Below are positions 1-7,968 of a DNA stretch of 11,803 nt, piece by piece. The translations under genes were made by a program, and so were the position numbers. Under the pieces are notes generated by a model. It was not told the origin of the DNA and did not search any database. It saw only the letters and a list, made by a program, of their open reading frames with translations. The DNA comes from JAYZDP01 sp036337765. Lineage in GTDB: Bacteria; Acidobacteriota; Thermoanaerobaculia; Multivoradales; Multivoraceae. Position 1 is the first letter of the stretch, and every line of letters starts with the position of its first letter. Location of the stretch: assembly GCA_036337765.1 (NCBI GenBank), contig JAYZDP010000232.1:1-11803 (forward strand), read 5' to 3'.

Positions 1-2350
1 GCAGTCGCGCTTCGAGCCGTTCCATGCGTTGCCGGGATCTCTTGAAACCCATGGCTCGGCGCAACTCGTCGGCTTCACCGCCGCTGAAATCCGCGACGGC
101 CATGGCGATGCGTAGGAGTTGTTCCTGGAAGAGGGGGACGCCCAGGGTTCGTTCGAGGATCGGTTCGAGGCAGGGGTGCGGATAGGAGACCGGTTCCCGT
201 CCAGCGCGCCGGTTCAAGTAGGGGTGGACCATCTTTCCAACGATGGGGCCCGGACGGATGATGGCGATCTCGACGACGAGATCGTAAAAACATTCCGGAC
301 GAAGCCGCGGGAGGGTGGCCATCTGGGCCCGGCTCTCGATCTGGAAGGTGCCCATGGTGTCGGCGCGTTGGATCATCGCGTAGGTGGGAGCATCGTCGGG
401 GGGCAGGTGGGCCAGGTCGATGGCCACACCCTCGTGCCGGTGGACCAGTGCAAGCGTCTCTTCGAGAGCCGCCAGCATCCCCAGTCCCAGCAGATCGACC
501 TTGATGATGCCGAGATCGGCGCAGTCGTCTTTGTCCCACTGCACGATTACCCGGTCAGGCATGGCCGCCGGCTCGAGCGGGACGACCTCGTCGAGGCGGC
601 CGGCGGCGATGACCATGCCGCCGGAGTGCTGGCCGAGATGGCGCGGGAGGTTTTGGATGGCGTGCCACATCTCGGCGAAGAGGCGGATGCGCGGCTCCTG
701 GGGATTGAAGCCGGCGGAGACCAACTCCTCTGTCATGTCTTTCGAGTCGCCGCGGTGGATGTCGTATCGCCAGCTGCCGAGTTGTTTCGACAGCTTGCCG
801 ATCTGCGCCTCCGAATAGCCGAGCACCTTCGACACCTCGCGCGCCGCCATGCGGTCACGGTAGGTGATGACGTTGGCGGTCATCGCCGAGCCGTTCACGC
901 CGTAGCGCCCAAAGACGTACTGGATGACCTTCTCGCGCTGGTCGCCCGAGGGCAGGTCAAGGTCGATGTCGGGCCACTCGTCGCGCTCCTCCGACAGGAA
1001 GCGCTCGAACAGCAGCTCCATCTTCACCGGGTCGACGGCGGTGATTTCGAGCGCATAACAGACAGCGCTGTTGGCGGCCGATCCCCGCCCCTGCACCATG
1101 ATCTGCTGCTCGTGGCAGAAACGGATGATGTCCCAGACGATGAGGAAGTAGCCCTCGAGCTCGAGCTTCTCGATCATCCGCAGCTCTTTGGCGATCTGCG
1201 CCTGTGCGCGGCCTGTGAAGGGGCGGAATTGCGCCCTGGCGCCGTTCCAGGTGAGGTGGCGCAGATAGGAGGTCGGCGTCTCGCCCGCGGGAAGCGGGTA
1301 CTCGGGAAACCGGTAGCCGAGATTGGCGAGGGTGAAGTCGAGCTCGTGGGCGAGCTCGAGGCTGTGCTCGACGGCGCCGGGAAGGTCGCGGAAGGCCTCA
1401 GCCAGCTCGGTGGCGCTGCGCAGATGACGCTGGCGTTCGGCGTGTACCAGTGCGCCGGCGTCGTCGAGCTTGGTCTTGTGGAAGAGGCAGGTGAGGAAAT
1501 CGAAGAGCCGCTTGTCGCTCTGTTTCGCGTAGCGCACGCCGTTGGTAGCCAGCATCGGTAGCCGTAGCGCGCCGGCGAGATCGGCCAAGGCTTGGTTGCG
1601 CTCCTCTTCGATACGTAGCGAGTGGCGCTGAACCTCGACCGAGACCCGTCCGTCGTAGCGGTCGACCAACTGTTCCAAAAGACTGCGCGCTGCCGATCGG
1701 CCCTTCCGCTTCAGGGTCTGTGCGATCCAGCCCTCCTCGCCGCCGGTTAGGCAGTAGAGCCCCTCAGCATGGGAGGCCAGCATCTGCCGGTCGACGCGTG
1801 CCTCGCCCTTGGGATGCGAGAGGGCCCCGGCTGTGATCAGGCGGCAGAGGTTCTTGTAGCCCTGGCGATTGGCAACCAGGAGAGTGAGCCGGGGAGCACT
1901 CTTAGCGTCGAATACGTCGTCTGCGGCGCCAGAAGCCAGCGTAACCTCGCTACCCACAAGGGCCTTGATCCCGGCCTCTCTCGCGGCCTTGTAGAACCGC
2001 GGCGCGCCACTGACGCCGTTGCGGTCGACGAGAGCGACGGCGGGGAGCTCGAGCTCGGCGGCGCGCTCGACCAGATCCTCTGGCAGCGACGCACCGCCGA
2101 GAAAAGAGAAGGCGGAGGCGCAGTGCAGCTCGGCGTAGCGTTGCCGGGTGGCTCGGGGGGAGCGGTAGCGTCGGGCTTTGAGCTTTTCTTTGCGTGCCCC
2201 CGGAGAGACGTAACGGCGGGTGTCGAGCCAGGTACCAATATCGCTGGCTACAGGGGTCTGGGGTGCCGGAACACCCGCTACAGATGTCTCATGGGTAGAG
2301 GGATCCGACGGGGAAGGGGGTGGAACGGGACGGGGAGGCCTCCGGTACAT
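1..2350 (-). CDS. dnaE2: Error-prone DNA polymerase III alpha subunit DnaE2 (partial, C-terminus off the left edge)
   Basis: A C-family DNA polymerase of the DnaE2 (ImuC) type, expected to act in damage-induced translesion synthesis. About 783 residues lie in the window; the family is usually a little over 1,000 residues, so the C-terminal region is missing. The reading frame is continuous, with no frameshift seen. In order: a proline-rich N-terminal extension (residues 1-70), a PHP domain opening YAELHCASAFSFLGGAS near residue 73, the motif GRGSAANS near plus-strand 1072-1095, the catalytic PDIDLD (D461 and D463), LGQHSGGMVI, and KVDLLGL carrying the third acidic residue (D619). The wording of these motifs, plus the YRFPEYPLPAGETP stretch before the palm, favours DnaE2 over the replicative DnaE. 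The second histidine of the PHP HxH motif is alanine (A78), so metal-dependent nuclease activity is unlikely, as is common in DnaE2. The ATG at 2350 is the only normal start before the conserved region; an in-frame TAA lies just upstream. There is no clear Shine-Dalgarno. Confidence 0.93.
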   Translation of the reverse strand, partial: MYRRPPRPVPPPSPSDPSTHETSVAGVPAPQTPVASDIGTWLDTRRYVSPGARKEKLKARRYRSPRATRQRYAELHCASAFSFLGGASLPEDLVERAAELELPAVALVDRNGVSGAPRFYKAAREAGIKALVGSEVTLASGAADDVFDAKSAPRLTLLVANRQGYKNLCRLITAGALSHPKGEARVDRQMLASHAEGLYCLTGGEEGWIAQTLKRKGRSAARSLLEQLVDRYDGRVSVEVQRHSLRIEEERNQALADLAGALRLPMLATNGVRYAKQSDKRLFDFLTCLFHKTKLDDAGALVHAERQRHLRSATELAEAFRDLPGAVEHSLELAHELDFTLANLGYRFPEYPLPAGETPTSYLRHLTWNGARAQFRPFTGRAQAQIAKELRMIEKLELEGYFLIVWDIIRFCHEQQIMVQGRGSAANSAVCYALEITAVDPVKMELLFERFLSEERDEWPDIDLDLPSGDQREKVIQYVFGRYGVNGSAMTANVITYRDRMAAREVSKVLGYSEAQIGKLSKQLGSWRYDIHRGDSKDMTEELVSAGFNPQEPRIRLFAEMWHAIQNLPRHLGQHSGGMVIAAGRLDEVVPLEPAAMPDRVIVQWDKDDCADLGIIKVDLLGLGMLAALEETLALVHRHEGVAIDLAHLPPDDAPTYAMIQRADTMGTFQIESRAQMATLPRLRPECFYDLVVEIAIIRPGPIVGKMVHPYLNRRAGREPVSYPHPCLEPILERTLGVPLFQEQLLRIAMAVADFSGGEADELRRAMGFKRSRQRMERLEARL

Positions 2351-2377
2351 CAGAAAACAGAAGAGTTTGGGAGAGCG

Positions 2378-2406
2378 AATTTAGACGTAAATAAGGCGTA
2401 AGTCAA
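2378..2406 (-). promoter_or_regulatory. Candidate sigma70-type promoter for dnaE2
   Basis: Read on the minus strand, TTGACT (2406-2401; 5 of 6 matches to the -35 consensus) is followed after exactly 17 bases by TAAATT (2383-2378; 4 of 6 matches to the -10). It sits in the locally A+T-rich gap and would give a leader of roughly 20 nt before the dnaE2 ATG at 2350. No recognisable LexA operator overlaps it. This is a pattern match by eye, not a demonstrated promoter. Confidence 0.4.
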
Positions 2407-2434
2407 AAAAGAATCTCGACACCGATCCCGACGC

Positions 2435-2440
2435 TACAAT
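2435..2440 (+). promoter_or_regulatory. Possible -10 element for the ferredoxin-uvrA run
   Basis: TACAAT matches the -10 consensus at 5 of 6 positions and lies 26 bp before the ferredoxin ATG, where a promoter for the plus-strand run is needed. No good -35 is present at 16-19 bp spacing, and there is no extended -10 TG, so the support is weak. If real, the divergent promoters for this run and for dnaE2 lie back to back within the 116-bp gap. Confidence 0.2.
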
Positions 2441-2466
2441 CGGCGCGGCGTTCCACGGCCGCGACC

Positions 2467-2847
2467 ATGGCAAAGTTCTCGAAGAAGGCACAGCGTCGAC
2501 TTGCGAAGTCGATCGGCGTGGGCACGGCCCACCGCCACATCTTCATCTGCGCCGACCAGAGCAAGCCGAAGTGTTGCGGCAAGAAACGCGGCATCGCAGC
2601 CTGGACCTACCTCAAGAAACGGCTGCGGGAGTTGGAACTGTCGGACGCCGGTGGGGTCTTGCGCACCAAGGCGAACTGCCTGCAGATCTGTGAAGGTGGA
2701 CCGATCGCCGTTGTCTATCCCGAAGGCACCTGGTATCGCGCCTGCGACCCACCGGTTCTCGAGCGTGTGATCCAGGAACATCTGATCGGCGGCAAGGTGG
2801 TCGACGAGTACCTGATCGCACGGGACGAGCTGCGATCCGAGCCCTGA
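2467..2847 (+). CDS. Small (2Fe-2S) ferredoxin domain protein, thioredoxin-like fold
   Basis: A 126-residue cytoplasmic protein resembling the thioredoxin-like [2Fe-2S] ferredoxin family (stand-alone relatives of the NuoE/HoxE-type domain). The family pattern is visible: RHIFICAD at 23-30, cysteines at 28 and 36/37, then KANCLQICEGGP with C71 and C75 (C-x3-C), followed by VVYPEGTWY near 82-90. An additional C93 follows. The cluster would normally be held by one cysteine at the first site, one of the C36/C37 pair, and C71 and C75; which of the pair binds is not determinable here. The N-terminus is lysine/arginine-rich. There is no signal peptide. It is first in the plus-strand run and ends 11 bp before uvrA, so co-transcription is likely. 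Its redox partner is unknown. The start is the first ATG of the frame; no strong ribosome site is visible. Confidence 0.88.
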   Translation: MAKFSKKAQRRLAKSIGVGTAHRHIFICADQSKPKCCGKKRGIAAWTYLKKRLRELELSDAGGVLRTKANCLQICEGGPIAVVYPEGTWYRACDPPVLERVIQEHLIGGKVVDEYLIARDELRSEP

Positions 2848-2858
2848 CAAAATCTCAT

Positions 2859-5660
2859 ATGAGCGGCTCGATCGACGTCCGCGGCGCGACCACCCACAAC
2901 CTCAAGGCGGTCGACTGCCGGGTGCCGCACGGGAAAGTCACGTTGGTCACGGGGCCGTCGGGAGCGGGGAAGTCGTCTCTCGCCTTCGACACGATCTACG
3001 CCGAGGCCCAACGTCGCTTCATCGAGTCGATGTCGACCTACGCGCGGCAGTTTCTCGAGCAGATGGAGCGCCCCCCGGTTGTGGCCCTCGAAGGTGTGCT
3101 GCCGTCGGTCGCATTGGCGGCCAACAACTCGGTGAAGAACGCGCGCTCGACCGTTGGTACGATCACCGAGGTCTACGACGTCCTGCGGCTGATCTTTGCC
3201 CACCTCGGCCAGGTGCAGTGCTCGTCGGGGCACGGCCATCTCGTGGCGTCCACGTCACAGGAGGCCGCGGACGTCCTGATCGCTCAGGAGGGCGAGGAGC
3301 TGAAGCTGTTGGCGCCCCTTCGACGGCCTGCCAAGGAGGCCGACGCGAAGCTGCGGGAGCTCGTTCGACAGGGCTACGGCCGGGTGCTGGTCGACGGCGA
3401 GCTCGAACGTCTCGGGCCGAAGTCTCGCTGGCTGAAGAAGACAGATCCGCTCTACGTCGTCGTCGGTCGGTTCAAAGCCCACAAGCGCTCCCGCGCGCGC
3501 CTCGCGGCGGCGATCGAGGAGGCGTATCGACTGACAGGAGGCGGACTCGAGGTGGAAGGTGGCTCACTGCGATACCTGGGTCGTCGGCTCACCTGCGGTG
3601 TCTGCGGCGAGACTTCGGCACGGCCGCAGCCGGCGCTCTTCTCGTTCAACTCGCCGCTGGGTGCCTGCCCCACGTGCCAGGGCTTCGGCCGGGTGATCGG
3701 CGTCGACCGCGAGCGGGTGATCCCGGAACCCCACAAGACCCTGGCGCAGAAGCCGATCGCTGCGTGGAACAGCCCGGCCTACGAGAAGCTCTACCAGAAG
3801 CTATGGGACGCCTGTCTGCGTCACGGGGTCCCGCTCGATGTGCCCTGGCGAGATCTCGACGAAAACGCGCGCGACTTCGTTTGGCGCGGGCGGGGCTTCC
3901 GCAACATCGAGCGCTTCTTCGCTTGGCTCGAGCGGCGCAACTACCGCGTGCACATCCGCGTGCTGCTGTCGCGCTATCGCGCCTATGAGCCCTGCCGACG
4001 CTGTGGCGGCAAGCGCCTGCGTCCGGAGTCCCTGCGGGTGACGGTCAAGGGGGCCGACGTCTCGTCACTGTCGCGCTCGAGCGTCGAGGATCTGCGTGAG
4101 TGGGCGGTGACGAGTGTCTGGGAGTCGTGGGAGCAGGAGCTCGCCGAACACCTGCTAGAGGAGCTCAGAGGCCGCCTCGAGACGCTGCACCGAGTGGGCC
4201 TCGACTACCTGACGCTCGACCGGCAGGCCCGGACACTCTCTGGCGGGGAAGCGCAGCGGATCCAGTTGGCATCGGCTCTCGGCTCGGGACTGACGAGCAC
4301 GCTCTACGTGCTCGACGAGCCGACGATCGGCCTGCATCCGCAGGACTCCCAGCGCCTCGTCGACCTGCTCCGAGACTTGGCCGGTCAGGGCAACACGGTG
4401 CTGGTCGTCGAGCACGACCGCACCCTCATCGAGGGGGCGGACCACGTGATTGATCTTGGTCCGGGAGCCGGCGAGCACGGGGGCGAGGTGGTGGCCGAGG
4501 GAACCCTCGACCAGATCCTCGCGAGCCCCGACTCGCTGACGGCGCTGTACCTGCAGGGTGCGAACGGGTCTCTCAGTGGCGAAGTCTCTAGCGCCCTGGT
4601 GGGTACCCAGGGCTACGTCGGTATTCGCGGAGCTCGCGAGAACAACCTGAAGGGTCTCGACATCGACATCCCGCTCGGCTGTCTGGTTGCTGTGACGGGC
4701 GTTTCCGGGTCGGGCAAGACGACCCTGGTGCAGCGGGTACTTCACGACAACTTCCAGCGCGGGCGTGGCGTCGTAGAAGTCGAGCCCGGCCGGTGCGACT
4801 CGATCGAGGGGGCCGACTTGCTGGAAGACATCGTCCTCGTCGACCAGCGGCCACTGGGGAGGTCCAGCCGCTCCAATCCGGTGACCTACATCAAGGCCTA
4901 CGACGACATCCGCAAGCTCTATGCTTCGATGCCGCGCGCCCAGCGGGACGGCATCACGGCCGGCCATTTTTCATTCAACGTCGACAAGGGGCGCTGCGAG
5001 GAGTGCGAGGGGACCGGCCAGCAGCAGGTCGACATGCAGTTCATGGCGGCGGTTCGCGTCACCTGCGACGGTTGCCAGGGTCATCGCTTCCGCTGCGAGA
5101 TCCTCGAGGTTACCTACCAGGGCCGCAACATCTCCGAATGCCTGGATCTGACCGTCGACGCAGCGATGGACTTCTTCGCAGGGCGCCAGGGCCTTTGCCG
5201 CCGGCTGCAGGCGCTGGTCGACGTCGGTCTCGGATACCTGCGCCTTGGCCAGTCCACCGCCACCCTGTCTGGCGGAGAGGCGCAGCGCCTCAAGCTGGCA
5301 ACTTTTCTCAGGACGGGTACTTCAAAGAAGCGGTCTGGGACCCTGCCAAGGCTTTTCATCTTCGATGAACCAACGACCGGGCTACACATGGCCGACATCG
5401 ACCTGCTCCATCAGACGCTGCGCCGCCTGATCGACCGGGGGCACGGAGTGATCGTCGTTGAGCACAGCCTCGACCTCGTCGATCGTGCTGACTGGATCCT
5501 CGATCTTGGCCCGGGTGGTGGCGAGCACGGGGGCGAGATCCTATACGCTGGCGCGATCGATGACTTCCTCGCGGCGGGCTCTGGACCGACCGCAGTCGAG
5601 TTGCGCGTGCACCGTGAAAAGCTAGGTCGGGCCCCTCTGGCTGCAGGTTCACCATGCTAG
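2859..5660 (+). CDS. uvrA: UvrA-family excinuclease ABC subunit A (divergent paralogue type)
   Basis: A 933-residue DNA-damage recognition ATPase of nucleotide excision repair, which would load UvrB at bulky lesions. Both ABC modules look intact: Walker A GPSGAGKS (32-39) and GVSGSGKT (614-621), signatures LSGGEAQR (460-467 and 803-810), and Walker B regions LYVLDEP (482-488) and LFIFDEP (832-838). Zinc-binding pairs are C246/C249 with C270/C273, C379/C382, and C713/C716 with C736/C739. The UvrB-binding region (about 120-240) and insertion domain (about 275-378) are present, so length and architecture match normal UvrA. Wording differs from housekeeping UvrA: GPSGAGKS rather than GLSGSGKS, ANNSVKNARSTVGT rather than EQKT...NPRSTVGT, and TIGLHPQD rather than SIGLHQRD. 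This suggests a second UvrA lineage rather than the sole genomic copy. It starts 11 bp after the ferredoxin gene and ends 34 bp before the ligase gene. Confidence 0.93.
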   Translation: MSGSIDVRGATTHNLKAVDCRVPHGKVTLVTGPSGAGKSSLAFDTIYAEAQRRFIESMSTYARQFLEQMERPPVVALEGVLPSVALAANNSVKNARSTVGTITEVYDVLRLIFAHLGQVQCSSGHGHLVASTSQEAADVLIAQEGEELKLLAPLRRPAKEADAKLRELVRQGYGRVLVDGELERLGPKSRWLKKTDPLYVVVGRFKAHKRSRARLAAAIEEAYRLTGGGLEVEGGSLRYLGRRLTCGVCGETSARPQPALFSFNSPLGACPTCQGFGRVIGVDRERVIPEPHKTLAQKPIAAWNSPAYEKLYQKLWDACLRHGVPLDVPWRDLDENARDFVWRGRGFRNIERFFAWLERRNYRVHIRVLLSRYRAYEPCRRCGGKRLRPESLRVTVKGADVSSLSRSSVEDLREWAVTSVWESWEQELAEHLLEELRGRLETLHRVGLDYLTLDRQARTLSGGEAQRIQLASALGSGLTSTLYVLDEPTIGLHPQDSQRLVDLLRDLAGQGNTVLVVEHDRTLIEGADHVIDLGPGAGEHGGEVVAEGTLDQILASPDSLTALYLQGANGSLSGEVSSALVGTQGYVGIRGARENNLKGLDIDIPLGCLVAVTGVSGSGKTTLVQRVLHDNFQRGRGVVEVEPGRCDSIEGADLLEDIVLVDQRPLGRSSRSNPVTYIKAYDDIRKLYASMPRAQRDGITAGHFSFNVDKGRCEECEGTGQQQVDMQFMAAVRVTCDGCQGHRFRCEILEVTYQGRNISECLDLTVDAAMDFFAGRQGLCRRLQALVDVGLGYLRLGQSTATLSGGEAQRLKLATFLRTGTSKKRSGTLPRLFIFDEPTTGLHMADIDLLHQTLRRLIDRGHGVIVVEHSLDLVDRADWILDLGPGGGEHGGEILYAGAIDDFLAAGSGPTAVELRVHREKLGRAPLAAGSPC

Positions 5661-5694
5661 GCTTTTTAAGCCGTTGGCGCGTTTCTCCCCTCCG

Positions 5695-6837
5695 ATGACG
5701 ACCTCGAATCTGACGAAGCGGCTGACCAAAGGCTTCGAGGAAGAGGTCTATACCGGGACCTGGGCCGGCGAGATCATTGGTGTCTCGCATCACGTGGCGG
5801 CCGATCTGTCCGGGTACTCGACCGAGCCCGATTCACGCAACGTCGAGTTCACCACCGAGCCGTATCGCGACTACGAGGCGCTTCTGACGCGCCTCATGAA
5901 CAAGCGCTGTCGATTGCGGCGCTACCTGCGCGAGCTTGGCGACTACACCCTCATTCCCGGCAGCACCCTGTCGCTGGTCGGTGCCGGTGAGTTCCAGATC
6001 TCGGATCCTGACAATCCCTACTACGCCTACATTCGCGACACCTACGGCACAGACGTGGTGACGGCGAGCTGCCACCTCAACGTCGGAGTCGAGGATTCCG
6101 AGGTGCTGTTGCGGGCCTATCGCGTGCTGCGCTGCGAGGCTTCGATGTTTCTGGCGCTGACCGCGGAGTCGCCGTTTCTCAACGGAGAGGTGACGGGCTT
6201 TCATTCCACTCGCTGGCACGTCTTTCCAAAGACACCGTCCTCGGTGCCGTTGTTCGCCGACCACGAGCAATTCATGCGCTGGTTCGAGGGTCAGCTCGAG
6301 ACCAAGGCGATGCGGAACCCCCGCCACCTCTGGCTGTCGGTGCGGCCGAACGGGCCCGAAACTCCTCGCGATCTGAATCGGGTCGAAGTGCGGATCTGCG
6401 ATCGCATTGCCTGCCCCCGCCTCATGCAGGGCGTCATCGCCCTGATCGAGGGTCGGGTGTGGGAGGTGATGGAGAACCCGGATCTCGATTCTCTCGCCGA
6501 TGCCGACTCGGCGGATCTGGAAGCGCTTGCTTTGGCCAACGAGGAGGCGGCAGCGAAGGACAGCCTCGACGCGGTCGTGCATGACTGGCGTAGCGGACGG
6601 GAGCTGCGGATGGGAACTTGGATCGAGGAGCGGCTCAAAGAGCTCGAGCCGACCTGCGAGCTTCACGGCCTGGCAGAGTTGTTGCCAGCCGTCGAAGAGC
6701 TGCTGGATCAAGGCAGCCCGGCCGCGAAGTGGCTCGAACAGGTGCGCCGGGGTCGGAGCCCGCACCATGTGATTTGCGAGGCCGCCGAGGAGATGGCCGA
6801 GATCGACAAGGCTCTGATGGGTGCCGAATGTGCGTGA
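5695..6837 (+). CDS. gshA: Glutamate-cysteine ligase, cyanobacterial (GCS2-related) type
   Basis: A 380-residue enzyme expected to join L-glutamate and L-cysteine using ATP to give gamma-glutamylcysteine, the first step of glutathione synthesis. It resembles the cyanobacterial-type ligases along its length: KGFEEEVYTGTWAGEIIGVS (12-31), TEPDSRNVEFTTEPYRDY (43-60), GDYTLIPGSTLSL (82-94), YGTDVVTASCHLNVGV (117-132), SPFLNGEVTGFHSTRWHVFPKTP (159-181), and RHLWLSVRPNG with DLNRVEVRICD (210-236). About 380 residues is the usual length. The ATG at 5695 is preferred because family members start shortly before the KGFE motif; an in-frame TTG at 5674 would add seven residues. No Shine-Dalgarno is evident. 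It lies 34 bp after uvrA, and its TGA falls within the apparent ribosome site of frmA, indicating coupling with the glutathione-dependent formaldehyde genes. No glutathione synthetase gene (gshB) is in the window. Confidence 0.9.
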   Translation: MTTSNLTKRLTKGFEEEVYTGTWAGEIIGVSHHVAADLSGYSTEPDSRNVEFTTEPYRDYEALLTRLMNKRCRLRRYLRELGDYTLIPGSTLSLVGAGEFQISDPDNPYYAYIRDTYGTDVVTASCHLNVGVEDSEVLLRAYRVLRCEASMFLALTAESPFLNGEVTGFHSTRWHVFPKTPSSVPLFADHEQFMRWFEGQLETKAMRNPRHLWLSVRPNGPETPRDLNRVEVRICDRIACPRLMQGVIALIEGRVWEVMENPDLDSLADADSADLEALALANEEAAAKDSLDAVVHDWRSGRELRMGTWIEERLKELEPTCELHGLAELLPAVEELLDQGSPAAKWLEQVRRGRSPHHVICEAAEEMAEIDKALMGAECA

Positions 6838-6839
6838 GG
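6836..6839 (+). promoter_or_regulatory. Shine-Dalgarno of frmA, overlapping the gshA stop
   Basis: GAGG lies five bases before the GTG at 6845 and shares bases with the TGA stop of the ligase gene. It supports GTG as the frmA start and suggests translational coupling between the two genes. Confidence 0.55.
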
Positions 6840-6844
6840 CCTAG

Positions 6845-7954
6845 GTGAAGAGTCGTGCAGCCGTCGCATGGGAGGCGGGCAAGCCTCTCGAGATCGAGGA
6901 GGTCGAGGTTGCCGGTCCCAAGGAGGGCGAGGCGCGGGTGCGTATCGTGGCTACGGGCGTCTGTCACACCGACGCCTTCACCCTGTCAGGAGACGATCCC
7001 GAAGGCGTCTTTCCTTGCATCCTCGGGCACGAGGGCGGTGGGATCGTCGAGGAGGTCGGCCCGGGCGTCACCCTGGTTACGCCGGGTGATCACGTCATTC
7101 CCCTCTATATTCCGGAGTGTGGCCAGTGCAAGTTCTGCACTTCGGGCAAGACCAACCTTTGCGGCGCGGTGCGCGAGACCCAGGGCAGAGGGCTCATGCC
7201 CGACGAGACCAGCCGCTTCTCACACAACGGCGAGACCGTCTATCACTTCATGGGGACCAGCACGTTTTCGGAGTACACGGTTGTGCCCGAGATCTCGCTG
7301 GCCAACGTCTCGAAGGACGCGCCACTCGACAAGGTGTGCCTGCTCGGCTGCGGCATCACCACGGGCATCGGTGCGGTGCTCAATAGCGCCAAGGTCGCGC
7401 CCGGAGCGACGGTCGCGGTCTTCGGCCTCGGCGGGGTTGGCCTATCGGTGATTCAGGGGGCGGTGATGGCGAAGGCCGGCCGCATACTCGCCATCGACAT
7501 CAACGTCGAGAAGTTCGAGCTCGCCCGTCAGCTCGGGGCCACCGACTGCCTCAACCCCACGGAGTACGAGGGCCCGATCCAAAAAGTCATCGTCGACATG
7601 ACAGACGGCGGCGTCGACAATTCTTTCGAGTGCGTCGGCAACGTTGGCCTCATGCGGTCGGCCCTCGAGTGCTGTCACAAGGGCTGGGGCGAGGCGACCA
7701 TCATCGGTGTTGCCGGCTCGGGGCAGGAGATTTCGACCCGGCCGTTCCAGTTGGTCACGGGTCGAGTGTGGCGCGGCAGCGCCTTCGGCGGTGTCAAGGG
7801 ACGTAGCCAGCTTCCCGGTATGGTCGAGCAGGCCATGCGCGGCGAGATCCAGATCGACTCGGCCATCACACACACCATGGGTCTCGAAGACATCAACCGG
7901 GCCTTCGATCTGATGCACGCGGGCGAGAGCATCCGTACCGTCATCCACTTCTAG
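6845..7954 (+). CDS. frmA: S-(hydroxymethyl)glutathione dehydrogenase / class III alcohol dehydrogenase
   Basis: A 369-residue zinc-dependent NAD-linked dehydrogenase that oxidises S-hydroxymethylglutathione (formed from formaldehyde and glutathione) to S-formylglutathione. Class III enzymes also reduce S-nitrosoglutathione. Catalytic zinc residues are visible as C40 (GVCHTD), H62/E63 (GHEGGG) and C169 (LLGCGITTG). The structural zinc site is C92, C95, C98 and C106 (ECGQCKFC...LC). The Rossmann motif is GLGGVG (194-199), with the NAD-preferring aspartate D218 after ILAI. Length matches class III enzymes of about 370 residues. Start is GTG, seven bases after the gshA stop and preceded by GAGG. 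frmB follows after 14 bp. No FrmR-type regulator gene is present. Confidence 0.96.
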   Translation: MKSRAAVAWEAGKPLEIEEVEVAGPKEGEARVRIVATGVCHTDAFTLSGDDPEGVFPCILGHEGGGIVEEVGPGVTLVTPGDHVIPLYIPECGQCKFCTSGKTNLCGAVRETQGRGLMPDETSRFSHNGETVYHFMGTSTFSEYTVVPEISLANVSKDAPLDKVCLLGCGITTGIGAVLNSAKVAPGATVAVFGLGGVGLSVIQGAVMAKAGRILAIDINVEKFELARQLGATDCLNPTEYEGPIQKVIVDMTDGGVDNSFECVGNVGLMRSALECCHKGWGEATIIGVAGSGQEISTRPFQLVTGRVWRGSAFGGVKGRSQLPGMVEQAMRGEIQIDSAITHTMGLEDINRAFDLMHAGESIRTVIHF

Positions 7955-7968
7955 ACTGCAGAGGAAAC

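Noticed and set aside
119..1561. Long plus-strand open frame (480 codons) opposite dnaE2
   Set aside because: It is antisense to a frame with all DnaE2 motifs intact; its product shows no recognisable domain and its length is explained by high G+C codon bias.
2345..2360. LexA-like site GTAC-N8-ACAG at the dnaE2 start
   Set aside because: Only one half matches CTGT-N8-ACAG; the other half is GTAC, and it overlaps the start codon. Not credible as an E. coli-type SOS box.
1769..2401. Plus-strand open frame of 210 codons opposite the dnaE2 N-terminus
   Set aside because: Antisense to the PHP domain of DnaE2; no recognisable protein family.
4469..5536. Identical short stretch ggcgagcacgggggcgag at about 4469 and 5519
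   Set aside because: It encodes the repeated GEHGGE motif of the two ABC modules of UvrA; internal domain duplication explains it, not a mobile or regulatory repeat.
5660..5672. Small inverted repeat GGCTT-TTT-AAGCC after uvrA
   Set aside because: A five-pair stem without a following T-tract is too weak for an intrinsic terminator, and the gap is only 34 bp inside an apparent operon.
5674..5694. TTG at 5674 as the start of the ligase
   Set aside because: It would add seven residues not expected in the family, and no ribosome site favours it; the ATG at 5695 fits homologues better.
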